NCBI GenBank assembly: GCA_964489015.1
Contig: CAZAXD010000033.1
Location: 1 to 17,919, forward strand
From: JAPYWM01 sp964489015
Lineage (GTDB): Bacteria; Bacteroidota; Bacteroidia; SpSt-205
Length of the DNA stretch: 17,919 bases
Direction of reading: 5' to 3'
Shown here: in pieces, positions 6,044 through 13,194 of the stretch
Layout: every line of letters starts with the position of its first letter
Position numbering within the stretch: position 1 is the first letter of the stretch
Program-made: the position numbers and the translations under genes
The notes under the pieces: model-generated
What the model saw: only the letters and a program-made list of their open reading frames with translations
What the model was told of the DNA's origin: nothing
The model's database searches: none

Positions 6044-7495
6044 ATGGCAGAAGAGATGGCGGTTGGGCTGACGTATGACGACGTGCTCCTTGTCCCTGCG
6101 TATTCGGAAGTGTTGCCGAGCGAAGTCAATACCCGAGTCCGCCTAGCGCCGGGGCTTGAGCTGGCTATCCCCATCCTAAGCGCGGCGATGGATACCGTAA
6201 CAGAGTACCAGATGGCCATCGCCGTGGCCAGCGCTGGAGGCTTGGGCGTCCTGCACAAAAATATGTCTATTGCGGAGCAGGCGGAGCAGGTTCGGCGTGT
6301 CAAGCGTTATGAAAGTGGTCTCATCGTGGATCCGCTTGCGATTACTCCTGAAACCCCCCTTCGAGAAGCGGTAGCCCTCATGCGAGAACATCGGATTGGG
6401 GGTATCCCCGTCGTCGATCCGGACCGGAAGCTAATCGGCATCCTGACCAACCGGGACATCCGCTTTGTAGAAGCCGATGAGCGGCCTGTGTCCGACTTTA
6501 TGACCAAAGCTCCACTTATCACGGCGCCGGAAGGTACGTCCTTAGCCGAGGCTGAGGCGATTTTCCAACGGCATCGGATTGAAAAGCTACCCATCGTAGA
6601 CGGCGCAGGGCGCCTCGTCGGACTCATCACGTACAAAGACCTTTTACGTCGTCGAAACTATCCTCATGCCAGCAAAGACAAACTAGGACGCCTTCGGGTA
6701 GCCGCGGCGATCGGCGTAGGCGAAGAGGCTTTAGCTCGCGCCGAAGCTTTGGTACAAGCTGGCGTCGACGTACTCGTGATCGATACGGCGCATGGCCACA
6801 GCTTGCGCGTCATCGAGACCCTCAAGGCGATCCGGACACGCTATCCGCAGCATTATGTAATGGTAGGAAACATTGCCACAGCGGAGGCCGCCCAGGACCT
6901 CATCACCGCTGGTGCGGATGTGCTGAAGGTCGGCATCGGCCCAGGTAGCATCTGTACCACTCGGATCGTAGCCGGCGTGGGCGTTCCGCAGCTGTCCGCC
7001 ATCATGAATATAGCACCGATCGCCCATGCGCACCAGGTCGGCCTTATTGCGGATGGGGGCATCCGTTACAGTGGAGATATTACGAAGGCTCTGGCCGCCG
7101 GCGCCGATGCCGTGATGATCGGCTCTCTGCTCGCTGGAACCGATGAAAGTCCAGGAGAAACGATCCTGTACGAAGGGCGAAAGTTTAAGGTCTATCGAGG
7201 TATGGGCTCCATAGAAGCGATGCAGCTTGGTAGTGCAGACCGCTATGCGCAGAGCAAAGGGCGCAAACTCGTACCAGAGGGAGTCGTAGGACGTGTACCG
7301 TATCGCGGTCAGGTGGCTGAGATTCTGCATCAGCTAGTGGGTGGACTTCGCGCAGGGATGGGTTACTGCGGTGCGCCAGACATCCAGGCTCTACGAAAGG
7401 CCCGCTTTATCCGCATTACGCCTTCTGGCTATGTAGAGAGCCATCCGCATTCGATCGAGATTATCCGAGAAGCGCCTAATTATACGCCACACTGA
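6044..7495 (+). CDS. guaB: Inosine-5'-monophosphate dehydrogenase
   Basis: About 483 residues from the ATG at 6044. The enzyme oxidises IMP to XMP with NAD+, the rate-limiting step to GTP. LTYDDVLLVPAYSEVLPSEV and ILSAAMDTVTE are the N-terminal signature; two CBS domains span about residues 93-205; the active-site loop GPGSICTTR holds catalytic Cys304; and the flap residues YRGMGSIEAM and GMGYCGAPDI are present. An in-frame TTG at 6038 lies inside the promoter box and is not a likely start; an ATG at 6056 is an alternative. The -7 box ends three bases before 6044, so the message is probably leaderless. The stop overlaps the next ATG (TGATG). GTP made through this step is also the FolE substrate, whose operon is divergent from this gene. 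Confidence 0.97.
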   Translation: MAEEMAVGLTYDDVLLVPAYSEVLPSEVNTRVRLAPGLELAIPILSAAMDTVTEYQMAIAVASAGGLGVLHKNMSIAEQAEQVRRVKRYESGLIVDPLAITPETPLREAVALMREHRIGGIPVVDPDRKLIGILTNRDIRFVEADERPVSDFMTKAPLITAPEGTSLAEAEAIFQRHRIEKLPIVDGAGRLVGLITYKDLLRRRNYPHASKDKLGRLRVAAAIGVGEEALARAEALVQAGVDVLVIDTAHGHSLRVIETLKAIRTRYPQHYVMVGNIATAEAAQDLITAGADVLKVGIGPGSICTTRIVAGVGVPQLSAIMNIAPIAHAHQVGLIADGGIRYSGDITKALAAGADAVMIGSLLAGTDESPGETILYEGRKFKVYRGMGSIEAMQLGSADRYAQSKGRKLVPEGVVGRVPYRGQVAEILHQLVGGLRAGMGYCGAPDIQALRKARFIRITPSGYVESHPHSIEIIREAPNYTPH

Positions 7496-9489
7496 TGCCT
7501 GAGCGCTTTTCCCGAGTCGGGCCCGGTTTACTTACCCTTGGTTTAGCAGCTACGCTTTTGTATCTATGGTTACGCTTTTTTTCACCGGATCTTGCCTCGG
7601 ACTTTCTAGTGGTACTGAGCTTTGGTCTAGTGGGAGCGGGGGCCTATTTCACGCTACCTCGGTGGGTCCCTCGACATGAACGGACGGCAGAGCGACTGAT
7701 TCGGTGGAACCTCTTTTTGGCCCTCGTAGGCCTGGCTAGTAGTCTTTTGTGGCACATACTAGCTGCTCTGCTAGAAGAAGGGCGCCTCTATAGCCTGCTC
7801 CTCGCAGTGGGCGAGGTCAGTATCATGCTGCAAGTGACAGGCCACTTGGTGCTCACGGCCTACCTGATTCTCGTGCGTCCAACCCGCCAGAAGGTTAACA
7901 TAGTAGGCGCCTTTTATGGCGCCGCTGTGATGCTCACCCTTGGGCAAGCCCTATCCATCAGTCTGCTTAGCCGTCTCAGTCCCCTGCTCTGGATCATGGT
8001 GCTCCCACTCATCTTTTTGACACGGGATGCGGTCTTTAGCACCCTGACCAAAAGCCGCCTGCCCCTCCTTTTCATCTTAGCGGGTCTCGTTTGCTTATTC
8101 CTAGGAGTGGAACGCTTCCCACTCCTTTTAGTCTCAGAGGGGCTCCGTCCCGCTTATTACATAGCTCGCGCGCTATCGATTACCATTTTGCTCATTCATG
8201 GCGGCATGCTGGTCATGCCTTTTATCGCCCAGGTTAGTCTTAGTAGCCGAACAGGGCAGACGATGGTGGAGGTCTTGACAAACTTTTTAGCGCAGCAGCA
8301 GCGGCAGACTAGCGCCAGAGAGATTTTAGAGACGACCCAAAAGGCCCTGCAAGAAATCCCCTCCGTTCATCGGGTGTATCTACGACTGCGCCGTCCTTTA
8401 GAAAACTCCGAAGATATTGTAGCGGCGCAAGAGTTTCGCGAAGCGGAGTTCTTACGCGCCTACTTTCGGCAAAAGTCCAGCCTACAGACCCACGTCGAAA
8501 CTCATTCTAATCTAAAAGAAGTAGCCCAGCAACTCCCGGCCGTGGGGGCTATTCTCATTCAGCGCCCCCTCATCTCGCTCCAGGGGGCCGCTCTGGTAAA
8601 TGCCCTGCAGGCTTTTATCTTTGGTCGCGAGCCAGACTGCTTTGAAGCCCAAGAAGTGAGCTTGATTACCGCCCTCATCGAGCAGACGGCCATCTTTTTA
8701 GAAGCTCTGGACCGACGCACGTATCACGAAGAGCGCCTCTTGAGCCGAAAAGAGGCGGACTTTTTACGAGAAACTCGTGAAGCCCTGCTACCACCGCCTC
8801 CCCCTATTATCCAGAGGCTACCCTATGAGGTCGTCTTCCAACAGCACGACAAGACGATCGGGGGCGATTACTACCAGATCGAGGAGGTCGAAAAAGAGCG
8901 TTTGATTGACTTTTGGCTCTCGGACTGCGCCGGGAGCGGCATCGCTGCGGCTTATCAGATGGCCCAAGCCCGCGCCGCTCTCAACACCCTCTGGGCCGAA
9001 AAGCTCACCCCTGACCAGCTTATCTTACGCCTGAATGATAGCCTGCGCCGGGTCTTTCATAAAAATAACTTCATTGCCGCCACCTATCTACGCTTTGACC
9101 TCGAGAATAGAAGCTATACTTTGTACCGAGCCGGTAATCCCGAGATATTATACTGGGACCCCACCCTACAAAAGGTTGAGCTATTGCGTCCACCGGGGGT
9201 CGTACTTGGTAACGCCTCTTCTACGCTAGTGCAGCGCATCTTGGAGCCTATTCAAGACCGTCTCAGGCCAGGAGCTACCTGGCTTTTCTTCAGCGACGGC
9301 TTTGTAGAGGCTTGTCGACCGGATGGGGAGATGTTTGGAATTGAACGCATTCAAGCTACCTTCCAAGCCTATGCTCATAAAGACCCTGCCGCCATTGCCC
9401 AGGCGATCCGGGAAGCCGTTTTTTCATTTATCGGCGAACTGGATTTTGGAGACGATGGCACCCTGATCGTAGTAAGATACCAACCTTGA
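7495..9489 (+). CDS. Membrane-bound PP2C/SpoIIE-type serine phosphatase with GAF-like region
   Basis: A 664-residue signalling protein. Residues about 8-250 hold eight predicted transmembrane helices; about 260-425 form a cytoplasmic region with the secondary-structure pattern of a GAF domain (LIQRPLISLQG through EVSLITALIEQTAIFLEAL); about 435-664 form a SpoIIE/RsbU phosphatase domain. The metal-binding acids are visible: Asp458 in GGDYY, Asp477 in SDCAGSG, Asp601 in FSDGF and Asp653-Asp654 in GDDGT. The middle motif has AGSG where many relatives have SGHG or SGKG. LLPPPPPII joins sensor and phosphatase. Such proteins dephosphorylate a STAS antagonist, and a STAS gene and a kinase gene follow at once, so this is probably the signal input of a partner switch. 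The ligand sensed by the membrane part is unknown. The start overlaps the guaB stop (TGATG). Confidence 0.9.
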   Translation: MPERFSRVGPGLLTLGLAATLLYLWLRFFSPDLASDFLVVLSFGLVGAGAYFTLPRWVPRHERTAERLIRWNLFLALVGLASSLLWHILAALLEEGRLYSLLLAVGEVSIMLQVTGHLVLTAYLILVRPTRQKVNIVGAFYGAAVMLTLGQALSISLLSRLSPLLWIMVLPLIFLTRDAVFSTLTKSRLPLLFILAGLVCLFLGVERFPLLLVSEGLRPAYYIARALSITILLIHGGMLVMPFIAQVSLSSRTGQTMVEVLTNFLAQQQRQTSAREILETTQKALQEIPSVHRVYLRLRRPLENSEDIVAAQEFREAEFLRAYFRQKSSLQTHVETHSNLKEVAQQLPAVGAILIQRPLISLQGAALVNALQAFIFGREPDCFEAQEVSLITALIEQTAIFLEALDRRTYHEERLLSRKEADFLRETREALLPPPPPIIQRLPYEVVFQQHDKTIGGDYYQIEEVEKERLIDFWLSDCAGSGIAAAYQMAQARAALNTLWAEKLTPDQLILRLNDSLRRVFHKNNFIAATYLRFDLENRSYTLYRAGNPEILYWDPTLQKVELLRPPGVVLGNASSTLVQRILEPIQDRLRPGATWLFFSDGFVEACRPDGEMFGIERIQATFQAYAHKDPAAIAQAIREAVFSFIGELDFGDDGTLIVVRYQP

Positions 9490-9493
9490 GTCT

Positions 9494-9501
9494 TATCTTT
9501 G
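9494..9501 (+). promoter_or_regulatory. -7 box for the STAS-kinase-ruvB-queG genes
   Basis: TATCTTTG is a perfect TAnnTTTG match in the 16-base gap after the phosphatase stop, followed by four bases (CCAC) and ATG. It would let the STAS gene and the genes after it be transcribed without the phosphatase. No clear -33 TTTG is seen. Confidence 0.65.
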
Positions 9502-9505
9502 CCAC

Positions 9506-9826
9506 ATGGATATCCAGATCCAGACCGGCTCATCCTCGCAGGAACTGCTTGTCCGTCTAAATGGAGAACTGGATTCGATTCACGCACCGACATTATATGA
9601 CAAGCTTTCCCAGAAGCTCAAGGAAACTTCTGGCGTGCAGAAAGTCATATTTGACTGTGCTGGCCTGACGTACATCTCTAGCGCCGGAGCTGGAATCCTC
9701 CTGCTAAGCTTAGATAACTTCGGCGCGCGCGGGATTAGCTTTGAACTCCAAAAAGTCCGGCCAGAGGTTTACAACATTCTGGATCTTTTAGGGCTCACTA
9801 AGGTGATGAGCGTCTCGCATGGCTAA
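9506..9826 (+). CDS. STAS-domain anti-sigma factor antagonist (SpoIIAA/RsbV type)
   Basis: A 106-residue single-domain STAS protein. The pattern LVRLNGELDSIHAPTLYDKL, VIFDCAGLTYISSAGAGILL is that of SpoIIAA/RsbV proteins. The phosphorylatable serine of the family aligns with Ser59 in ISSAG, with Ser58 in the place of the usual Asp. In this family the unphosphorylated form captures the kinase and releases the kinase's other partner. The upstream phosphatase would activate it and the overlapping downstream kinase would inactivate it. It has its own promoter box, and its end overlaps the kinase start by 8 bases, pointing to coupled translation and matched amounts of the two binding partners. Confidence 0.92.
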   Translation: MDIQIQTGSSSQELLVRLNGELDSIHAPTLYDKLSQKLKETSGVQKVIFDCAGLTYISSAGAGILLLSLDNFGARGISFELQKVRPEVYNILDLLGLTKVMSVSHG

Positions 9827-10232
9827 GCACGTACTACAGTTTACAGCTAGCCCCGATAATCTACCCATTATCCGTCATTTTGTTAGCTTGCACCTCAAAA
9901 ATTACTTCCAAGACCCTGTCAAACTCAATCAGATCACCGTCGCTGTTGAGGAGTTATGTGCCAATTCTATCATACACGGCAATAACAGTAACCCCACGAC
10001 TGAGCTGCGCCTAGAGCTGCGCATGCAAGGCAGCAAACTACATATTTACCTATACGATCCAGCTCCTCCTTTTGATTTGTATGAATACCCGGCCGAACCT
10101 ACGCTCCTACGCAAGGATACTAACCGACCCGGCGGCTTAGGGATTTATCTCATTCGGAAGCTAATCGACAAAATAACTGTGCGCAAGCGTTCTGGCCACT
10201 CCGTCTACCACTTAGTCAAGGAGCTCCAGTAA
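9819..10232 (+). CDS. RsbW/SpoIIAB-like serine kinase (HATPase_c)
   Basis: A 137-residue GHKL-fold ATPase of the RsbW class. The N box is visible as AVEELCANSIIHG (Glu44/Glu45, Asn49), the G1 box as YDPAPPFD (Asp80) and the G2 box as RPGGLGIYLIRKLID (Gly105-Gly108). There is no histidine kinase phosphoacceptor domain, so it should phosphorylate the STAS partner on serine. In Bacillus such kinases also hold a sigma factor, but no sigma gene is in this window, so the released partner is unknown; other outputs, such as response-regulator-like proteins, occur in other phyla. It lies between the STAS gene (8-base overlap) and ruvB (TAATG overlap). Length is normal for the family. Confidence 0.9.
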   Translation: MAKHVLQFTASPDNLPIIRHFVSLHLKNYFQDPVKLNQITVAVEELCANSIIHGNNSNPTTELRLELRMQGSKLHIYLYDPAPPFDLYEYPAEPTLLRKDTNRPGGLGIYLIRKLIDKITVRKRSGHSVYHLVKELQ

Positions 10233-11218
10233 TGCAGACTACGGACCCGGAAGAGCGCGCGTTACGTCCCAAAAAGCTCGAGGACTTTGTTGGGGAGCGC
10301 CCTTTTTTGCAAAACCTGCGGGTCTTTATTACAGCTGCTAAGCAGCGGAGCGAGGCTTTAGATCATGTCCTTCTGTACGGCCCACCAGGTCTAGGCAAGA
10401 CGACCTTAGCCCACATTATAGCCCACGAAATGGGCTCCCAACTCTATACCACGAGCGGCCCGGCCCTCCAGCGGCCAGCCGACTTAGCTGGCCTTCTTAC
10501 CCGCTTAGAGACCGGCGACGTGCTTTTCATCGATGAGATTCATCGGCTCGCCCCAGCGGTGGAGGAGTTTCTCTACTCAGCCATGGAAGATTATCGGCTA
10601 GACATCGTTTTGGATAGCGGCCCCCATGCTCGTACCCTCCAGCTACAGCTAAAGCCATTTACCCTGGTTGGCGCCACCACGCGGATTGGTCTCTTGACGG
10701 CTCCATTGGTTGCCCGGTTTGGAATCACCATCCACGTAGAGTACTATAGTCAAGTAGAGCTTCAGCAGATCGCCCTGCGATCAGCCCAGCTTTTGGGCGT
10801 GGACCTAGCCCCAGAAGCGGCCGCCGCTATCGCCCGCCGCAGCCGGGGCACCCCTCGTACGACCAATCGGCTCTTACGCCGTATCCGCGACTTTGCCCAA
10901 GTCGAAGCCCGCCATCAGTTAGATGCTACCTTTACTGAAGCCGCCCTAGCCGCCATGGCGATAGACCCCGCCGGCTTAGAAGAGATAGACAAGCGCCTAC
11001 TTATCACGCTGATAGATCGCTTTGGTGGTGGCCCCACGGGGCTACAGACCTTGGCTGTCGCTATCGGCGAGGAGGCCGAAACCTTGGAAGAGGTGTACGA
11101 GCCTTATCTCATCATGGAGGGGTTTCTGGAGCGAACGCCGCGAGGCCGCCGGGCCCTGCCCCGTGCTTATACCCATTTAGGCCGTTCCGAGACTAGGCCG
11201 CCCTCGTCGCTCTTCTGA
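10232..11218 (+). CDS. ruvB: Holliday junction branch migration helicase RuvB
   Basis: A 328-residue AAA+ ATPase that drives branch migration of Holliday junctions with RuvA. Walker A is GPPGLGKTT (residues 50-58), Walker B LFIDEIH (98-104), sensor 1 GATTR (147-151), followed by the PLVARFG region (158-164), and the sensor 2 region reads RGTPRTTNRLLRRIRDFA, close to the family RGTPRIANRLLRRVRDFA. The winged-helix DNA-binding domain follows (about 255-328), with the conserved TLEEVYEPYLIMEGFLERTPRGR region. Length is typical (330-345). The start shares bases with the kinase stop (TAATG), and the stop overlaps queG (TGATG), so it is translated with the signalling genes. ruvA and ruvC are not nearby. 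Confidence 0.98.
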   Translation: MQTTDPEERALRPKKLEDFVGERPFLQNLRVFITAAKQRSEALDHVLLYGPPGLGKTTLAHIIAHEMGSQLYTTSGPALQRPADLAGLLTRLETGDVLFIDEIHRLAPAVEEFLYSAMEDYRLDIVLDSGPHARTLQLQLKPFTLVGATTRIGLLTAPLVARFGITIHVEYYSQVELQQIALRSAQLLGVDLAPEAAAAIARRSRGTPRTTNRLLRRIRDFAQVEARHQLDATFTEAALAAMAIDPAGLEEIDKRLLITLIDRFGGGPTGLQTLAVAIGEEAETLEEVYEPYLIMEGFLERTPRGRRALPRAYTHLGRSETRPPSSLF

Positions 11219-12120
11219 TGGACCGTCTCGCCACAGACTTAAAAGCTTTAGCGCTCGGCTTGGGCTTTGAGGCCTGCGGGATCGCGCCGGCCCTACCTCT
11301 TCGCGAGGCTTATGAGCGCTATCTACAAGCCCTGCAAGCCGGCCACATAGCAGGCTTAGCCTACCTGGCTAGACAGCCGCACCTTCGAGCCGATCCCCGC
11401 CAGTTCCTGCCCGAAGCGCTGACGATCATCCTCGTGCTTGAGAGCTATTATCAAGGCACCTGCATGCAACCCCCCATCGCTCAGTACGCCTGGGGCGCTG
11501 ATTATCACGCCACTATGCGCCAGAAGCTAGAGATCCTCATCGACTACCTCAGACGCAAGGCCCCCCCTCCCTTACACGTGCGGCCCTTCGTCGATACCGC
11601 TCCGATCTTAGAAAAGCCCTATGCTGTCCAGGCCGGCTTAGGCTGGATAGGCAAAAATACCTTGCTGATTAATCCCAAGCTAGGCTCTTATGTATTTATC
11701 GGGGGGCTATTGACCAATCTGCCGCTACCTATTGATCGGCCTTTTGCGCGCGACCTGTGTGGCACCTGCAATCGCTGCATAGAGGCCTGTCCGACGGGCG
11801 CTTTGCAGCCCTACCGGTTAAACGCCCAGCGCTGCATTGCTTACTGGACGATTGAGGCCCCTACCCTTTCGGAAAGCACACCCCCAACCGGCGCTTGGCT
11901 TTTTGGGTGTGACATTTGCCAGGCGGTCTGTCCGTGGAATCGCTTTGCGCGTCCTCACGGTGAAATAGCTTTTACTCCTAGGGCTTATGTGGCCTGGCGC
12001 TACGAAGACTGGGCCCATGCCCCAAAGGGCCGACTTCGTCACCTCATGGCAGGTACGGCGCTGCGCCGCACCAGACCCGAAAAGCTCCAGAAGCTCGCGC
12101 AAAAGCAGATCTTGCCGTAG
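11218..12120 (+). CDS. queG: Epoxyqueuosine reductase QueG
   Basis: A 300-residue cobalamin-dependent iron-sulfur enzyme that reduces epoxyqueuosine to queuosine in the tRNA wobble position, the last step of the pathway. Visible residues are the catalytic Asp126 in RPFVDTAPILEK, the cobalamin-site motif GLGWIGKNTLLI (140-151), and two 4Fe-4S groups: Cys181, 184, 187 and 191 (CGTCNRCIEACP) and Cys231, 234 and 238 (CDICQAVCPWN). RCIAYWTIE is also characteristic. It is shorter than the 379-residue E. coli enzyme because the C-terminal HEAT-like part is mostly absent, which is common in Bacteroidota. Start and ruvB stop overlap (TGATG). It complements the queD gene at 4693-5115, although they lie in different operons. 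Confidence 0.96.
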   Translation: MDRLATDLKALALGLGFEACGIAPALPLREAYERYLQALQAGHIAGLAYLARQPHLRADPRQFLPEALTIILVLESYYQGTCMQPPIAQYAWGADYHATMRQKLEILIDYLRRKAPPPLHVRPFVDTAPILEKPYAVQAGLGWIGKNTLLINPKLGSYVFIGGLLTNLPLPIDRPFARDLCGTCNRCIEACPTGALQPYRLNAQRCIAYWTIEAPTLSESTPPTGAWLFGCDICQAVCPWNRFARPHGEIAFTPRAYVAWRYEDWAHAPKGRLRHLMAGTALRRTRPEKLQKLAQKQILP

Positions 12121-12132
12121 GGGTTTTCTTTA

Positions 12133-12140
12133 TACCTTTG
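12133..12140 (+). promoter_or_regulatory. -7 box for atpFHAG
   Basis: TACCTTTG, a perfect TAnnTTTG match, ends nine bases before the atpF ATG at 12150. A TTG at 12112-12114, at the end of queG and 18 bases upstream, could serve as the -33 element. Transcription would begin about 12145, giving a leader of only a few bases. Confidence 0.75.
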
Positions 12141-12149
12141 CAGCGGGAT

Positions 12150-12644
12150 ATGGAACTCGTACTACCGCAGTTCGGCCTATTTTTCTGGAGCGCACTGATT
12201 TTCGGCATATTTTTCTTCCTCCTGCGTAAATACGCCTGGAAGCCCATCCTAGAAGCGCTTGATAGTCGTGAAAAGAAAATAGCACAGGCTTTGGCTGCTG
12301 CCCAAGAAGCGCAAGCCCAAATCGAAGCACTTAGAAAAGAGCAAGAAAAGTTACGGGAATCCGCGGCCGCCGAGCAGCAGCGCATCCTAGCCGAGGCACA
12401 AAAAATGCGTGATGAAATCATTGAAAAAGCCCGTAAAGAAGCTGAGAAGCAAGCCCAAGGCCTGCTCTGGGCGGCTAATACGCAGATAGAACGCCAACGC
12501 GAGCTTCTCAAAGCAGAAATGCGGTCATACGCGGTCCAGCTTGCCTTAGAAATCGCCCAAAAGATACTCGAAGATCACTTCTCTGACCGGCAAAAAGCCG
12601 AAGCTTTTGCTAAGAAGATGGTCGAAGAAATGCGACTAAATTGA
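12150..12644 (+). CDS. atpF: ATP synthase Fo subunit b
   Basis: About 164 residues from the ATG at 12150. This is the peripheral stalk subunit: one N-terminal transmembrane helix (about residues 9-27, FGLFFWSALIFGIFFFLL), then RKYAWKPILEALDSREKKIAQAL, the usual cytoplasmic start, and a long Ala/Glu/Lys/Gln-rich helix to the end for dimerisation and delta contact. An in-frame TTG at 12138 lies within the promoter box and adds four residues not seen in relatives; MELVLPQFGLFFW is the usual N-terminus. The gene opens the atp operon here, with no atpB or atpE before it, and atpH starts two bases after the stop codon's first shared region (one-base gap). Confidence 0.95.
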   Translation: MELVLPQFGLFFWSALIFGIFFFLLRKYAWKPILEALDSREKKIAQALAAAQEAQAQIEALRKEQEKLRESAAAEQQRILAEAQKMRDEIIEKARKEAEKQAQGLLWAANTQIERQRELLKAEMRSYAVQLALEIAQKILEDHFSDRQKAEAFAKKMVEEMRLN

Positions 12645-12645
12645 T

Positions 12646-13194
12646 ATGAGTCCTAAAGTTATTGGTCAGCGCTATGCGCAGGCTCTTTTCGAGCTTAGTG
12701 AGCGGCAGCAGATGCTGGACCAGATAGCGACGGAAATTGAGGCTTTGCTGGCACTTTACCAGGAAAGTAGACTTCTTAGAGCGATCTTAACTTCGCCGCT
12801 TTACCCTGGTCAGCGGAAGCTTGGTTGGCTGCGACCGGTTTTAGAGGCTAGTCTGAGTCCGCTCTTGTGGAATTTTATCGTTTTACTGCTAAGGCGGAGC
12901 CGGGAAAGTCTCCTAAGTGAGACATGTCAGGCCTTTCTCGAGCTATACGACCAATACAAGGGGCGTCTGCGGGCAACGGTACGCATGGCTCAGCCGCTTA
13001 CGTCTGAGCTCGCTCAGGCCCTTTCCCAAAAGCTCAAGCAGGCCTTTCAGGCCCAGGAAGCGATCTTATCAGAATCGCTCGAGCCGGCTCTCATGGGTGG
13101 TTTTGTTTTAGAAGTTGGCACGCGTAGCGTGGACCTTAGTGTACGCGGCCAGCTCAATCAAATCCGTAAGCAACTTACACAGGTGAGTGTATGA
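12646..13194 (+). CDS. atpH: ATP synthase F1 subunit delta
   Basis: A 182-residue F1 delta (OSCP) subunit linking the alpha3beta3 head to the b stalk. IGQRYAQALFELSER near the N-terminus is the family opening; six helices fill about residues 1-105, and the C-terminal beta/alpha part carries the conserved EPALMGGFVLEVGTRSVDLSVRGQL (about 145-170). Length is typical (about 175-190). It lies between atpF (one-base gap) and atpA (ATGA overlap), the normal order of F-type ATP synthase operons. Confidence 0.95.
   Translation: MSPKVIGQRYAQALFELSERQQMLDQIATEIEALLALYQESRLLRAILTSPLYPGQRKLGWLRPVLEASLSPLLWNFIVLLLRRSRESLLSETCQAFLELYDQYKGRLRATVRMAQPLTSELAQALSQKLKQAFQAQEAILSESLEPALMGGFVLEVGTRSVDLSVRGQLNQIRKQLTQVSV

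Noticed and set aside
6731..7330. 199-residue minus-strand frame inside guaB.
   Set aside because: Antisense to a strongly conserved enzyme and shows no known domain or start signal.
8611..8622. A TATCTTTG box inside the phosphatase gene.
   Set aside because: It lies in conserved coding sequence and no start codon follows at the distance seen for the real boxes.
12138..12149. TTG as start of atpF.
   Set aside because: It overlaps the promoter box and adds four residues absent from the usual MEL..PxFGLxFW N-terminus.
12044..12511. 155-residue minus-strand frame across the end of queG and atpF.
   Set aside because: It spans the atpF promoter on the other strand, is Ser/Arg/Cys-rich and has no family resemblance.
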